This document shows positions 8,450 to 14,551 of a stretch of 25,280 bases of DNA, piece after piece. A model generated the notes under the pieces. That model had not been told where the DNA came from, made no database searches, and saw only the letters and a list, made by a program, of their open reading frames with translations. The translations under genes and the position numbers were made by a program. The DNA lies in contig DATKWS010000156.1 of NCBI GenBank assembly GCA_035529435.1, forward strand, positions 1 to 25,280. The letters are read 5' to 3'. This DNA comes from DATKWS01 sp035529435 (GTDB lineage Bacteria > Krumholzibacteriota > Krumholzibacteriia > Krumholzibacteriales > Krumholzibacteriaceae). Positions within the stretch are counted from its first letter, which is position 1. Every line of letters begins with the position of its first letter.

Positions 8450-8519
8450 GATTATAGCGGGTGGACGTCGAGAGTTATTGGTGAGTCAAGAAAGCACAGT
8501 GAAGCAGGAGGTGAGTGAG

Positions 8520-8972
8520 ATGACACTCATTCGATGGAGACCGAGAAGAGACCTGATGCCGTTTCCGGGATTTCCCGAATTCAGCGATCTCTGGGACAAT
8601 TTCTTCAACGTGAGGAGAACGGGGGTCGACATGGATGACTACCGGTGGACACCGCGGGTCAATGTCGAGGAGAATGACGAGGGATTCGAGCTGACCGCCG
8701 AGGTCCCGGGCATGAAGAAGGAAGAGATCAATATCGACATCAAGGACCGCACCCTGACGATGAGGGGGGAGAAGAAGCTCGAGGAGGAGAAGAAGGACAA
8801 GAACTACCACGTCTGCGAGCGCTGTTACGGCGAGTTCACCAGAACCTTCACGCTTCCCGAGAATGTCGACGCCGACAAGATCGAAGCGGAGTACGATCAG
8901 GGCATCCTGAAGCTGGTAATTCCCAAAAAGGAAGAGGCCAAGCCGAAAGAGATCAAGGTCAAGGTTAAATAG
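8520..8972 (+). CDS. Small heat-shock protein, Hsp20/alpha-crystallin family
   Basis: A 150-residue Hsp20. The alpha-crystallin domain spans about 43-137 with the family hallmarks 'TPRVNVEENDEGFELTAEVPG', 'RTLTMRGEK' and 'YGEFTRTFTLPENVDADKIE', ending in 'GILKLVIPK'. An I-x-V type tail motif (IKVKV) lies near the C-terminus. Such proteins are ATP-independent holdases that keep unfolding proteins soluble. The start ATG at 8520 has AGGAGG eight bases upstream; a longer TTG-started frame from 8478 lacks such a site. An unusual point is a CxxC pair (C99, C102), in a region where relatives usually read 'ERSYG'. The gene stands alone between polX and a convergent terminator. Confidence 0.95.
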   Translation: MTLIRWRPRRDLMPFPGFPEFSDLWDNFFNVRRTGVDMDDYRWTPRVNVEENDEGFELTAEVPGMKKEEINIDIKDRTLTMRGEKKLEEEKKDKNYHVCERCYGEFTRTFTLPENVDADKIEAEYDQGILKLVIPKKEEAKPKEIKVKVK

Positions 8973-8997
8973 CACCCGCACTCCGGCACCACGGGCG

Positions 8998-9025
8998 AAA
9001 AGGGGACCTCAGGGGTCCCCTTTTT
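8998..9025. terminator. Bidirectional intrinsic terminator between hsp20 and bactofilin
   Basis: A stem AAAAGGGGACC/GGTCCCCTTTT (8998-9008 and 9014-9024) with a 5-base loop has A residues on its left and T residues on its right. It can therefore terminate both the rightward hsp20 transcript and the leftward bactofilin transcript. The bactofilin stop is 12 bp beyond it. Confidence 0.9.
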
Positions 9026-9036
9026 CGTTGTGGTTT

Positions 9037-9477
9037 TTACTTCGTGCCGGAAAGAACGGGCTTCTTCTCGTCCTGAGACTGGGGTGCATGCGTGGAAACG
9101 GACGAGGAGCTCGCGCCGCGGTCCGGGCTCATCTTGCAGGCTCCCTCGAAGAAGACGCCCTCGTCGATCACGAGGCGCGTTGTCTTGATGTCCCCCTCGA
9201 GCCGTGAGCCGGCCTGGAGCTCGATCTTTTCCTTGGCATCGATATTCCCCGTCACCGTGCCGCCGATTACGGCGTTCTTCACCTTGATCTCGGCCTTCAC
9301 CTTGCCGCCCTTGCCGACGATCAGCGTATCGGGGCAATTGACCGTTCCTTCGAAGTTGCCATCGATGCGGAGGGTTCCCTCCTGAACATCGACAGTCCCC
9401 TTTACCGTGCACCCTTTCCCGATTATGGAATTCATCTTTCCCTCCACGATCATTCCTTCGTCATCCTTGCCGAACAT
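9037..9477 (-). CDS. Bactofilin (polymer-forming cytoskeletal protein)
   Basis: A 146-residue bactofilin. The core (about 15-115) is a right-handed beta-helix of short repeats: 'IIGKGCTVKGTVDVQEGTLRI', 'DGNFEGTVNCPDTLIVGKGG', 'KVKAEIKVKNAVIGGTVTGN', 'IDAKEKIELQAGSRLEGDI'. The tail is disordered and Ser/Gln-rich. Bactofilins self-assemble without nucleotides into filaments that position cell-wall enzymes or segregation proteins. The ATG at 9477 is chosen because AAGGAGG lies five bases upstream; an in-frame TTG at 9513 would add a Lys-rich N-terminus (RKKDKDKKEE) and cannot be excluded. It follows the M23 peptidase by 45 bp and appears to be the last gene of the parAB unit. Bactofilin next to M23 peptidase, and bactofilins beside parAB, are known arrangements (Helicobacter and Hyphomonas for the first, Myxococcus for the second). 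Confidence 0.92.
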   Translation of the reverse strand: MFGKDDEGMIVEGKMNSIIGKGCTVKGTVDVQEGTLRIDGNFEGTVNCPDTLIVGKGGKVKAEIKVKNAVIGGTVTGNIDAKEKIELQAGSRLEGDIKTTRLVIDEGVFFEGACKMSPDRGASSSSVSTHAPQSQDEKKPVLSGTK

Positions 9478-9522
9478 CAACTCCTCCTTCTTGTCCTTAT
9501 CCTTTTTCCTCAATGTCCTACC

Positions 9523-10302
9523 TCACTGCAAAAGATATTCCAACGGGTCGACATGAATCCCGTCCCGGATCACCGCGAAATGGAGATGCGTCGCGGTACT
9601 CTGACCCGTGTTTCCCGCGTATGCGATCGTTTGCCCCCGCCCGACACGCTCCCCCTTCATAACTACCAGTCTATCGTTGTGCCCGTAAAGTGTTTTTATG
9701 CCGTACCCGTGATCGAGCATGGCATAAAATCCATACGTATCATCCCAGCCTTCCTCGATGACATACCCTGGTGCGGCGGCCCGAACCGGTGTTCCGCGAT
9801 CGACCCCGATATCGATGCCGGGGTGGTATTGCGGGTCGTCCTCGCCCCCCGCGATATGAAACCCTTTCGTTATGTACCCCCTCACCGGCCAGAACGTCGG
9901 CAGCGCACGGAGTATCTGCTCTTTCTGATCCTCGATCTCCCGGTCTATTTCGCTTTCCGGCGGTACGGCGGATCCCGCTCCCAGGCTGTCGGCGGGCGGT
10001 ATTTCAACGCCGAGCATACCCCTGATCTGGAGATCCATCGCGCGAACCCTGGACATATTCCTCGTTATCTCGCTGATCGCCTCCTGCCGCCTGGTCAACT
10101 CGGCCACCTGCTGCTCGAGCCGCCCCGCCTCCCTCGCCCTGACCAGTAATCTTCCATACGTGGCAACAAAAACGACCAAAGCCACGAACCCGAGCGAGAG
10201 CAGTGCGACACACACATACAGGAGCGGATAGGGAACCCTGACAGTTCTCGTTTTTTTGAGATCGTGAGGCACGATGATGATGGAGAACGTTTCTTTCTTC
10301 AT
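9523..10302 (-). CDS. Membrane-anchored M23 (LytM-type) peptidoglycan endopeptidase
   Basis: A 259-residue protein starting MKKETFSIIIVPHDLKKTRT. It has a short cytoplasmic N-terminus, one membrane helix at about 27-47, and a coiled-coil linker at about 56-100. The C-terminal M23 domain keeps the zinc ligands H160 and D164 in 'HPGIDIG' and H241 in 'THLHF' (first His of HxH at 239), with a catalytic-type His at 208 in 'YGHN'. It is therefore likely an active cell-wall hydrolase facing the periplasm. The frame extends 30 codons upstream, but the N-terminal family pattern favours the ATG at 10302, whose ribosome binding site is weak. It lies 106 bp downstream of parB and 45 bp upstream of bactofilin, consistent with a bactofilin-directed hydrolase. 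Confidence 0.92.
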   Translation of the reverse strand: MKKETFSIIIVPHDLKKTRTVRVPYPLLYVCVALLSLGFVALVVFVATYGRLLVRAREAGRLEQQVAELTRRQEAISEITRNMSRVRAMDLQIRGMLGVEIPPADSLGAGSAVPPESEIDREIEDQKEQILRALPTFWPVRGYITKGFHIAGGEDDPQYHPGIDIGVDRGTPVRAAAPGYVIEEGWDDTYGFYAMLDHGYGIKTLYGHNDRLVVMKGERVGRGQTIAYAGNTGQSTATHLHFAVIRDGIHVDPLEYLLQ

Positions 10303-10408
10303 GGCACACAACCACGCTCCGGGGCGAGTTACTCCCTGCCGGCCCGTATACTCACGTTCACGAACCTTGCGTCCACACGCGCCGTTCCACAATCACCCGC
10401 GCCCCGCG

Positions 10409-11266
10409 TTACAGGTTCGTATCGATACCGATACGCCGGAGAATGCCCTCGAGCTCGTCGCCGGAGTAGTACTCGATCGAGAGAACACCTCCCTTTCTCC
10501 GCGGCGTGATGCGTACCCTCGTGCCGAGATGCATCTCCAGCCGCTCTTCGAGGGCCTGAATGGCCGGATCGATCCTCCGGGCGCCCCTCCGGCTCCTTCG
10601 CCCCGTTCGCGATCCACCCCGCTGCTCGACCTCCCGCACCGTCATGCCTTCTTCGGCGACACGACGCGCCCATTCGATCTGCGCCGCTTCCCCCTCAATC
10701 GAGAGGATCGCCCTGGCATGTCCCGCTTTCAGTTTACCCTCCTCGATCAGATCGATCACCGATCCGGGCAGATTCAGGAGGCGGAGAGCGTTTGCCACGG
10801 TGCTCCTATCACGCCCCAGTATCTCACCGATCTCACGGTCTGAGAGGCCGTACCGTTCCTTGAGTGTACGGTACCCCCGAGCCTCCTCGATCGGATTGAG
10901 GTCCTCGCGCTGGAGATTCTCCATCAATGCGTATTTCAATGACTGGTCATCGGTTACTGACCGCACGATCGCAGGAACCGTGCTTTTACCGGCCATTCTC
11001 GATGCGCGGAAGCGGCGCTCTCCGATGACGAGCTGATACCGGTCCCCGTCCCGTCGAACGATGACGGGCTGAAGGACCCCATGACTCCGGATGGAAGCGG
11101 CCAGCTCTCGAAGTTGGTCCTCACCGAAGTTGCCGCGGGGTTGGTTGGGATTCGGATCGATCAGATCGATGCTGAGTTCCTTGATACGCTCCGTCTCGGC
11201 GACACTCTCGCGCAGATCCTGTGAAAGCAGCGCCCCAAGCCCCCTGCCGAGCACCTTTCTTTTCAC
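10409..11266 (-). CDS. parB: ParB/Spo0J chromosome partition protein (parS-binding CTPase)
   Basis: A 285-residue ParB that begins with the typical 'KVLGRGLGALL' motif. Conserved blocks follow: 'LQPVIVR' then GERRFRA at 82-88 (the CTP-binding box), ENLQRE at 116-121, and a helix-turn-helix at about 140-162 with 'LSDREIGEILGRDRSTVANA'. A C-terminal dimerisation segment ends the protein. The start is taken as GTG at 11266 because GGAGG ends nine bases upstream. The ATG at 11275 directly abuts that site and is unlikely. The gene follows parA after 22 bp. Its target parS sites are present twice at 13.6-13.7 kb. ParB spreads from parS by CTP-dependent sliding and loads SMC; this is family knowledge. 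Confidence 0.96.
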   Translation of the reverse strand: MKRKVLGRGLGALLSQDLRESVAETERIKELSIDLIDPNPNQPRGNFGEDQLRELAASIRSHGVLQPVIVRRDGDRYQLVIGERRFRASRMAGKSTVPAIVRSVTDDQSLKYALMENLQREDLNPIEEARGYRTLKERYGLSDREIGEILGRDRSTVANALRLLNLPGSVIDLIEEGKLKAGHARAILSIEGEAAQIEWARRVAEEGMTVREVEQRGGSRTGRRSRRGARRIDPAIQALEERLEMHLGTRVRITPRRKGGVLSIEYYSGDELEGILRRIGIDTNL

Positions 11267-11288
11267 ACCAATCATCCTCCCGCCGTGC

Positions 11289-12092
11289 TCACGTGCCGAT
11301 CGCATCGATCGCTTCGACCGGCCGCCCCGCCGCGTTCCCCTGCCTGCACAGAAATTCCTCTGCGAGCTTCAGATAACTCCGCGAGCCCGCACTCTGCACA
11401 TCGTATAACAGCACCGGGCGGCCGAAGCTCGGGCATTCGCTGAGTCGTACGTTGCGTGGAATAATCGTATCGTAAACCTTTTCGCCGAAATAGGATATGG
11501 CTTCATCGGCCACCTGGCTGGAGAGCTTGAGCCGCTTGTCGAACATGGTGAGAAGCACCCCCTCGATCCTCAGATCGGGATTGAGGTGCTTCTGTACCAT
11601 GCGGATCGTATTGAGCAGCTGGCTCAGCCCCTCGAGAGCGTAATACTCGCATTGAATAGGAATCAGCACCGTATGCGCAGCCGTCAGCGTATTGAGCGTG
11701 AGGAGCCCCAAGCTCGGCGGGCAATCGATGATAACATAGTCGTAACGTTCAGCTAAATCGTAAATTGCCGTTTTGAGCTTGCGCTCGCGCGCTATCTGGG
11801 AGACAAGCTCGATTTCAGCGCCTATCAACCGTGGATGTGACGGTATGATATCGACCAGGTCCGCATTCCGCACCACCTCTTCCGCGGTCGCCGATCCAAT
11901 AATGACCTCGTATATCGTACCTTCGTCATCTCCGACCCTGAACCCGAATCCGCTGCTCGCATTGGCCTGCGGGTCTGCATCGATCAGCAGCACCCGCTGC
12001 TCGGCGGCGCCCAGGCTCGCGCTGAGGTTGACGGCCGTTGTGGTCTTGCCGACGCCCCCCTTCTGATTCGCGATAGCAACGATCTTGCTCAT
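11289..12092 (-). CDS. parA: ParA/Soj chromosome partition ATPase
   Basis: A 267-residue chromosomal ParA with no N-terminal HTH extension. The deviant Walker A is KGGVGKTT at 11-18 with the signature lysine. 'LLIDADPQANASSG' (Walker A') and 'DYVIIDCPPSLG' (Walker B) follow, and 'RNVRLSECPSFG' is typical of Soj. The ATG at 12092 has GGGGAG six bases upstream. The 28-bp gap to the upstream lipoprotein gene and 22-bp gap to parB indicate co-transcription. ParA forms ATP-dependent dimers on DNA that pull ParB-parS complexes. Confidence 0.97.
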   Translation of the reverse strand: MSKIVAIANQKGGVGKTTTAVNLSASLGAAEQRVLLIDADPQANASSGFGFRVGDDEGTIYEVIIGSATAEEVVRNADLVDIIPSHPRLIGAEIELVSQIARERKLKTAIYDLAERYDYVIIDCPPSLGLLTLNTLTAAHTVLIPIQCEYYALEGLSQLLNTIRMVQKHLNPDLRIEGVLLTMFDKRLKLSSQVADEAISYFGEKVYDTIIPRNVRLSECPSFGRPVLLYDVQSAGSRSYLKLAEEFLCRQGNAAGRPVEAIDAIGT

Positions 12093-12120
12093 CCGTATCT
12101 CCCCGTGCGCCCGGACAGGA

Positions 12121-13410
12121 TCATCTCCGCCGCCGGTCCGGTACCTGCAGGGCGCCATTTATTGCCGCTCGATCGATCGCCATGAGCGGCTCCTGGTCGA
12201 GCCAGGGAATGAATCCGACATATGCCTGTACCGTTGCGCTGTTGTCAGTCCTGTCGTAAATTTGCTCGGCGATTTCCAGTGCCGTCGTCGCCCCCCAGTA
12301 ATTGTTCTCCGCGTGCACCGTGTCGTTGACCGCGTAGTTGCCGAGCCGCACGGCATATCCCTCGCCCGACTCCGGACCGTTGAAGAAGATCGAGCATTGA
12401 TGGATCGAGGGAGAGGCTTCTCCGACGAGATAGATCCCGTCAAAACCGTTATTCGCCACGACGCACCCCTCGATAGACTGGATATAGGTTTTCGGCTCAT
12501 CGGTAATGACCGTGGCCCTGACGCCACGCGTACTGTTGTACCGAATCGATGAATTCAATAGGGTGAAATCTGCATTCGTGGCGAAGAGGCCGGTTCCGTT
12601 ATCCCATATTTTACAACCTCTTATGATAGCGCTTGCGCCATCCACCACGCTTACGGCCGCTCCGTTCTGGTTGGTGATGTTACAAGAGTCGATCGTGGCG
12701 GCGGCTCCCTCGAATACCTGAATACCATCCGTGCCGGCATATACGTTGGCATGCTTGATCGTCGCCTGTGCGGCGCTTCCCGAGATGTAGATTCCACCCC
12801 ACGTCGCCGACACACCGGTGCAGCCGTTGGGACCGATATTGACCATGTTGCCCTGCCGTCCATCGACGGTCAACACGCCACGAATATCGAGCCCCCCGAA
12901 TTCGCCGTCGACAATCAACTCGACGCCCGCCCCGATCGTCAGGTTGCTGCTCGATGAAACGATCACCGGTTGATCACCTGTGAGAATGTAGGGATACCCT
13001 TGATCTTCCAGTACAACGGTACCATATACAGGGGTGGTCACCTCTTCGCCGATTTCCACCGCGATGCTGATGCTTCGATCATCTATGCCGTCCGTCACAT
13101 TGAGGGTGAGGATTACCGATCCCGGTGTGTCGGGGGCCTTCCATATCACTTCCTGTCCAACGCCACTGGAAGGCGTGAAGCTGCCGGCGTCCGCGCTCCA
13201 AGAAAATGTGAGCGGATCCTCTTCCGCATCCTTGGCAGATCCCGTCAGGGTCATCTCGCCGCCGGTCCAGATGGCGCACTTACTCCGCCCTATAGCCAAT
13301 TCGGAGGGAGGTGAATTGATAAACTCCACCGTGTCCTCACACCCCACAACAAGTAGCACAAAAACAACAAAGAATACAACCTCATATAACATCAACCGGT
13401 TACGAGCCAT
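12121..13410 (-). CDS. Lipoprotein with an Ig/PKD-like domain and a right-handed parallel beta-helix
   Basis: A 429-residue protein of unknown function. The signal peptide 'VVFFVVFVLLVVGC' ends in a lipobox with Cys24, followed by Glu-Asp. Residues about 33-122 resemble an Ig/PKD-like fold ('DAEEDPLTFSWSADAG', 'GSVILTLNVTDGIDDRSISI'). Residues about 125-400 show pectate-lyase-like beta-helix repeats ('GGIYIS', 'GTDGIQVFEG', 'NGAAVSVVDGASAIIRG', 'NGFDGIYLV') with the ENNYWG motif at 368-373. I see no catalytic residues I can assign. The start ATG at 13410 has GGAGG eight bases upstream, and a good promoter lies just before it. It sits between parS and parA, where rsmG usually neighbours parA directly, and appears to be the first gene of the parAB transcript. 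Confidence 0.85.
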   Translation of the reverse strand: MARNRLMLYEVVFFVVFVLLVVGCEDTVEFINSPPSELAIGRSKCAIWTGGEMTLTGSAKDAEEDPLTFSWSADAGSFTPSSGVGQEVIWKAPDTPGSVILTLNVTDGIDDRSISIAVEIGEEVTTPVYGTVVLEDQGYPYILTGDQPVIVSSSSNLTIGAGVELIVDGEFGGLDIRGVLTVDGRQGNMVNIGPNGCTGVSATWGGIYISGSAAQATIKHANVYAGTDGIQVFEGAAATIDSCNITNQNGAAVSVVDGASAIIRGCKIWDNGTGLFATNADFTLLNSSIRYNSTRGVRATVITDEPKTYIQSIEGCVVANNGFDGIYLVGEASPSIHQCSIFFNGPESGEGYAVRLGNYAVNDTVHAENNYWGATTALEIAEQIYDRTDNSATVQAYVGFIPWLDQEPLMAIDRAAINGALQVPDRRRR

Positions 13411-13449
13411 CTGCTGCTCCTCCTTGAGACTCCGGGGGAATCCATCCAA

Positions 13450-13478
13450 AGTATAGGCCGGGTCCCGCGAGAAATCAA
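13450..13478 (-). promoter_or_regulatory. Sigma-70 promoter of the lipoprotein-parA-parB unit
   Basis: Read leftward: TTGATT (-35, 13478-13473), a 17-bp spacer, and TATACT (-10, 13455-13450). Both elements are close to consensus. Transcription would begin near 13443, giving a leader of about 33 bases containing the GGAGG site. Confidence 0.75.
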
Positions 13479-13499
13479 ACAAAAAAGCAGCTACGCCTC

Positions 13500-13514
13500 G
13501 ACGAAGCGTTCGTC
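13500..13514. promoter_or_regulatory. Perfect inverted repeat next to the parAB-unit promoter
   Basis: GACGAA-GCG-TTCGTC is a perfect dyad with a 3-base centre, 22 bp upstream of the -35 element. It is a candidate operator, or a short hairpin. Confidence 0.4.
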
Positions 13515-13531
13515 TCTCGTTATTCGCACGC

Positions 13532-13547
13532 TTTCCACATGTGGAAA
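13532..13547. promoter_or_regulatory. DnaA-box palindrome upstream of the parAB unit
   Basis: TTTCCACATGTGGAAA is a perfect 16-bp palindrome. On the minus strand it reads TTTTCCACA, one base from the consensus DnaA box TTATCCACA; the plus strand reads CTTTCCACA. The two boxes overlap head to head and lie 54 bp upstream of the -35 element. DnaA binding is inferred. Confidence 0.5.
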
Positions 13548-13598
13548 ACCGGCGTAACCCCTGATCCATTTAAATAGGTTGCAAGGCCTTGGGTGCTT

Positions 13599-13614
13599 TG
13601 TTTCACGTGAAACG
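13599..13614. promoter_or_regulatory. parS site 1
   Basis: TGTTTCACGTGAAACG matches the parS consensus TGTTTCACGTGAAACA at 15 of 16 positions, with a perfect 14-bp palindromic core. ParB is encoded about 2.3 kb away. Confidence 0.95.
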
Positions 13615-13708
13615 GCGCCGGGGCCATGCCGAGATACTCACCGTGGGATGCTGTGGCGCGGATCCAATCCATTGCAGCGAAATCTGCCTTCGGCGCGCCG
13701 GTTGCCGC

Positions 13709-13724
13709 TGTTTCACGTGAAACG
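13709..13724. promoter_or_regulatory. parS site 2
   Basis: An identical TGTTTCACGTGAAACG copy exactly 110 bp from the first. Both lie outside coding sequence, between rsmG and the lipoprotein gene, about 8.3 kb from the inverted DnaA boxes. Confidence 0.95.
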
Positions 13725-13858
13725 CGTCGGTAATACACATGTTTTAATCGTGTGGCGCCTGAGAGCGCTCCTCCCGGCGATTCGCACTCATTTCCACAAT
13801 GCATGCTGGCTGCTTGATAATCAACGTGGTGTTTCTCGGGCGGTGGTGTATGTCATTA

Positions 13859-14545
13859 TTAATTCGAGGAGTTCTCGCGAACAAAGGAAAGCATGGTCCC
13901 CCGCCCGGTTGGAAGCTCCTCTGCTATCGCGAGCTGCAACGGTGCCGTGCCTGCCTCTTCCGTCTCCTGTTTCCATCCGCTTCCCTTCATCGTGATGTAC
14001 GTACCCCCGGCGCGAAGGAGCCGCGCCGCCAGAGGCGCGAGTAATTGAAGCTGTCCCGCCGCCTTTGAAACAACCACATCGAACCTCCCGCTGAAATCCG
14101 CGCCGTCCACCCCGCTCCCCTCCGTGCGTAAACCGTCTACCCTCATGAGGGTCACAACCCGCTCGAGAAACCTGAGCGTTTTCTCCCGCCGCTCGAAGAG
14201 CGCGATGTCGAGCTCGGGAGCTGCGATTTTCCATACGATACCGGGGAATCCGGCGCCCGAACCGACATCGGCCACCCTCACGGGGGCGTGCGTTACATCC
14301 CGGTTCCCGGCCGGTTCCAGTATTCCCCGCTCACCGGCGAACCGGCAGAGAATCCACGAATCGACGACGAGATCGCTCACCGTTTTTCTGATATGCCTCT
14401 TGCCGACAAGGTGTATCCGCCCGCTCCACAGCGCAACCTCCCGGATAAATGTTCCGAGGAGCTCCCGCCTCGCCTCATCGAGAGGCCCTATGCCCGAAGC
14501 GGCAAGATCATTCATGATTCTTGCAAGCGTCCCGCTGCCACTCAT
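13859..14545 (-). CDS. rsmG: 16S rRNA (guanine-N7)-methyltransferase RsmG
   Basis: A 228-residue RsmG (GidB). The Rossmann-type SAM-binding motif is 'VADVGSGAGFPGIVWKIAAP', followed by 'LFERREKTLRFLERV' and the 'VVSKAAGQLQLLAPLAARLL' segment where the family has 'sRA...l..L'. It methylates G527 (E. coli numbering) of 16S rRNA, a site linked to streptomycin response. The frame opens at a TTG at 14551, but ATG at 14545 with GGTGA six bases upstream is preferred. It starts 6 bp after the mnmG stop, so the two are co-transcribed. It is somewhat longer than the E. coli protein. Confidence 0.94.
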   Translation of the reverse strand: MSGSGTLARIMNDLAASGIGPLDEARRELLGTFIREVALWSGRIHLVGKRHIRKTVSDLVVDSWILCRFAGERGILEPAGNRDVTHAPVRVADVGSGAGFPGIVWKIAAPELDIALFERREKTLRFLERVVTLMRVDGLRTEGSGVDGADFSGRFDVVVSKAAGQLQLLAPLAARLLRAGGTYITMKGSGWKQETEEAGTAPLQLAIAEELPTGRGTMLSFVRENSSN

Positions 14546-14551
14546 CGGCAA

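Larger units (their letters stand above)
8225..8519. other. Noncoding region upstream of hsp20
   Basis: A 295-bp gap. From left to right it holds the right arm of the polX-end hairpin, a 7-bp inverted repeat CCGCCAA/TTGGCGG (8266-8294), an AT-rich repeat cluster at 8386-8417, and a sigma-54-like promoter at 8435-8449. I saw no supported gene in it. Confidence 0.6.
13411..13858. other. Noncoding parS/control region between rsmG and the lipoprotein-parAB unit
   Basis: A 448-bp gap holding a sigma-70 promoter, a 15-bp inverted repeat, a DnaA-box palindrome and two parS sites (each listed separately). A further DnaA-box-like ATTTCCACA occurs at about 13791-13799. A 94-codon open frame crosses both parS sites but has no ribosome binding site, and its composition follows the palindromes, so I do not call it a gene. 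Confidence 0.8.

Noticed and set aside
9478..9513. TTG-started longer bactofilin with a Lys-rich N-terminus
   Set aside because: AAGGAGG inside this stretch is well placed for the ATG at 9477, so the Lys/Glu codons are more likely the ribosome binding site. Not fully excluded.
11290..11295. CACGTG at the end of parA as a parS site
   Set aside because: The flanks do not match the parS arms.
13520..13804. 94-codon minus-strand open frame spanning both parS sites
   Set aside because: No ribosome binding site; the two parS palindromes give repeated peptide-like fragments, showing that the DNA sites and not a protein shape the sequence.
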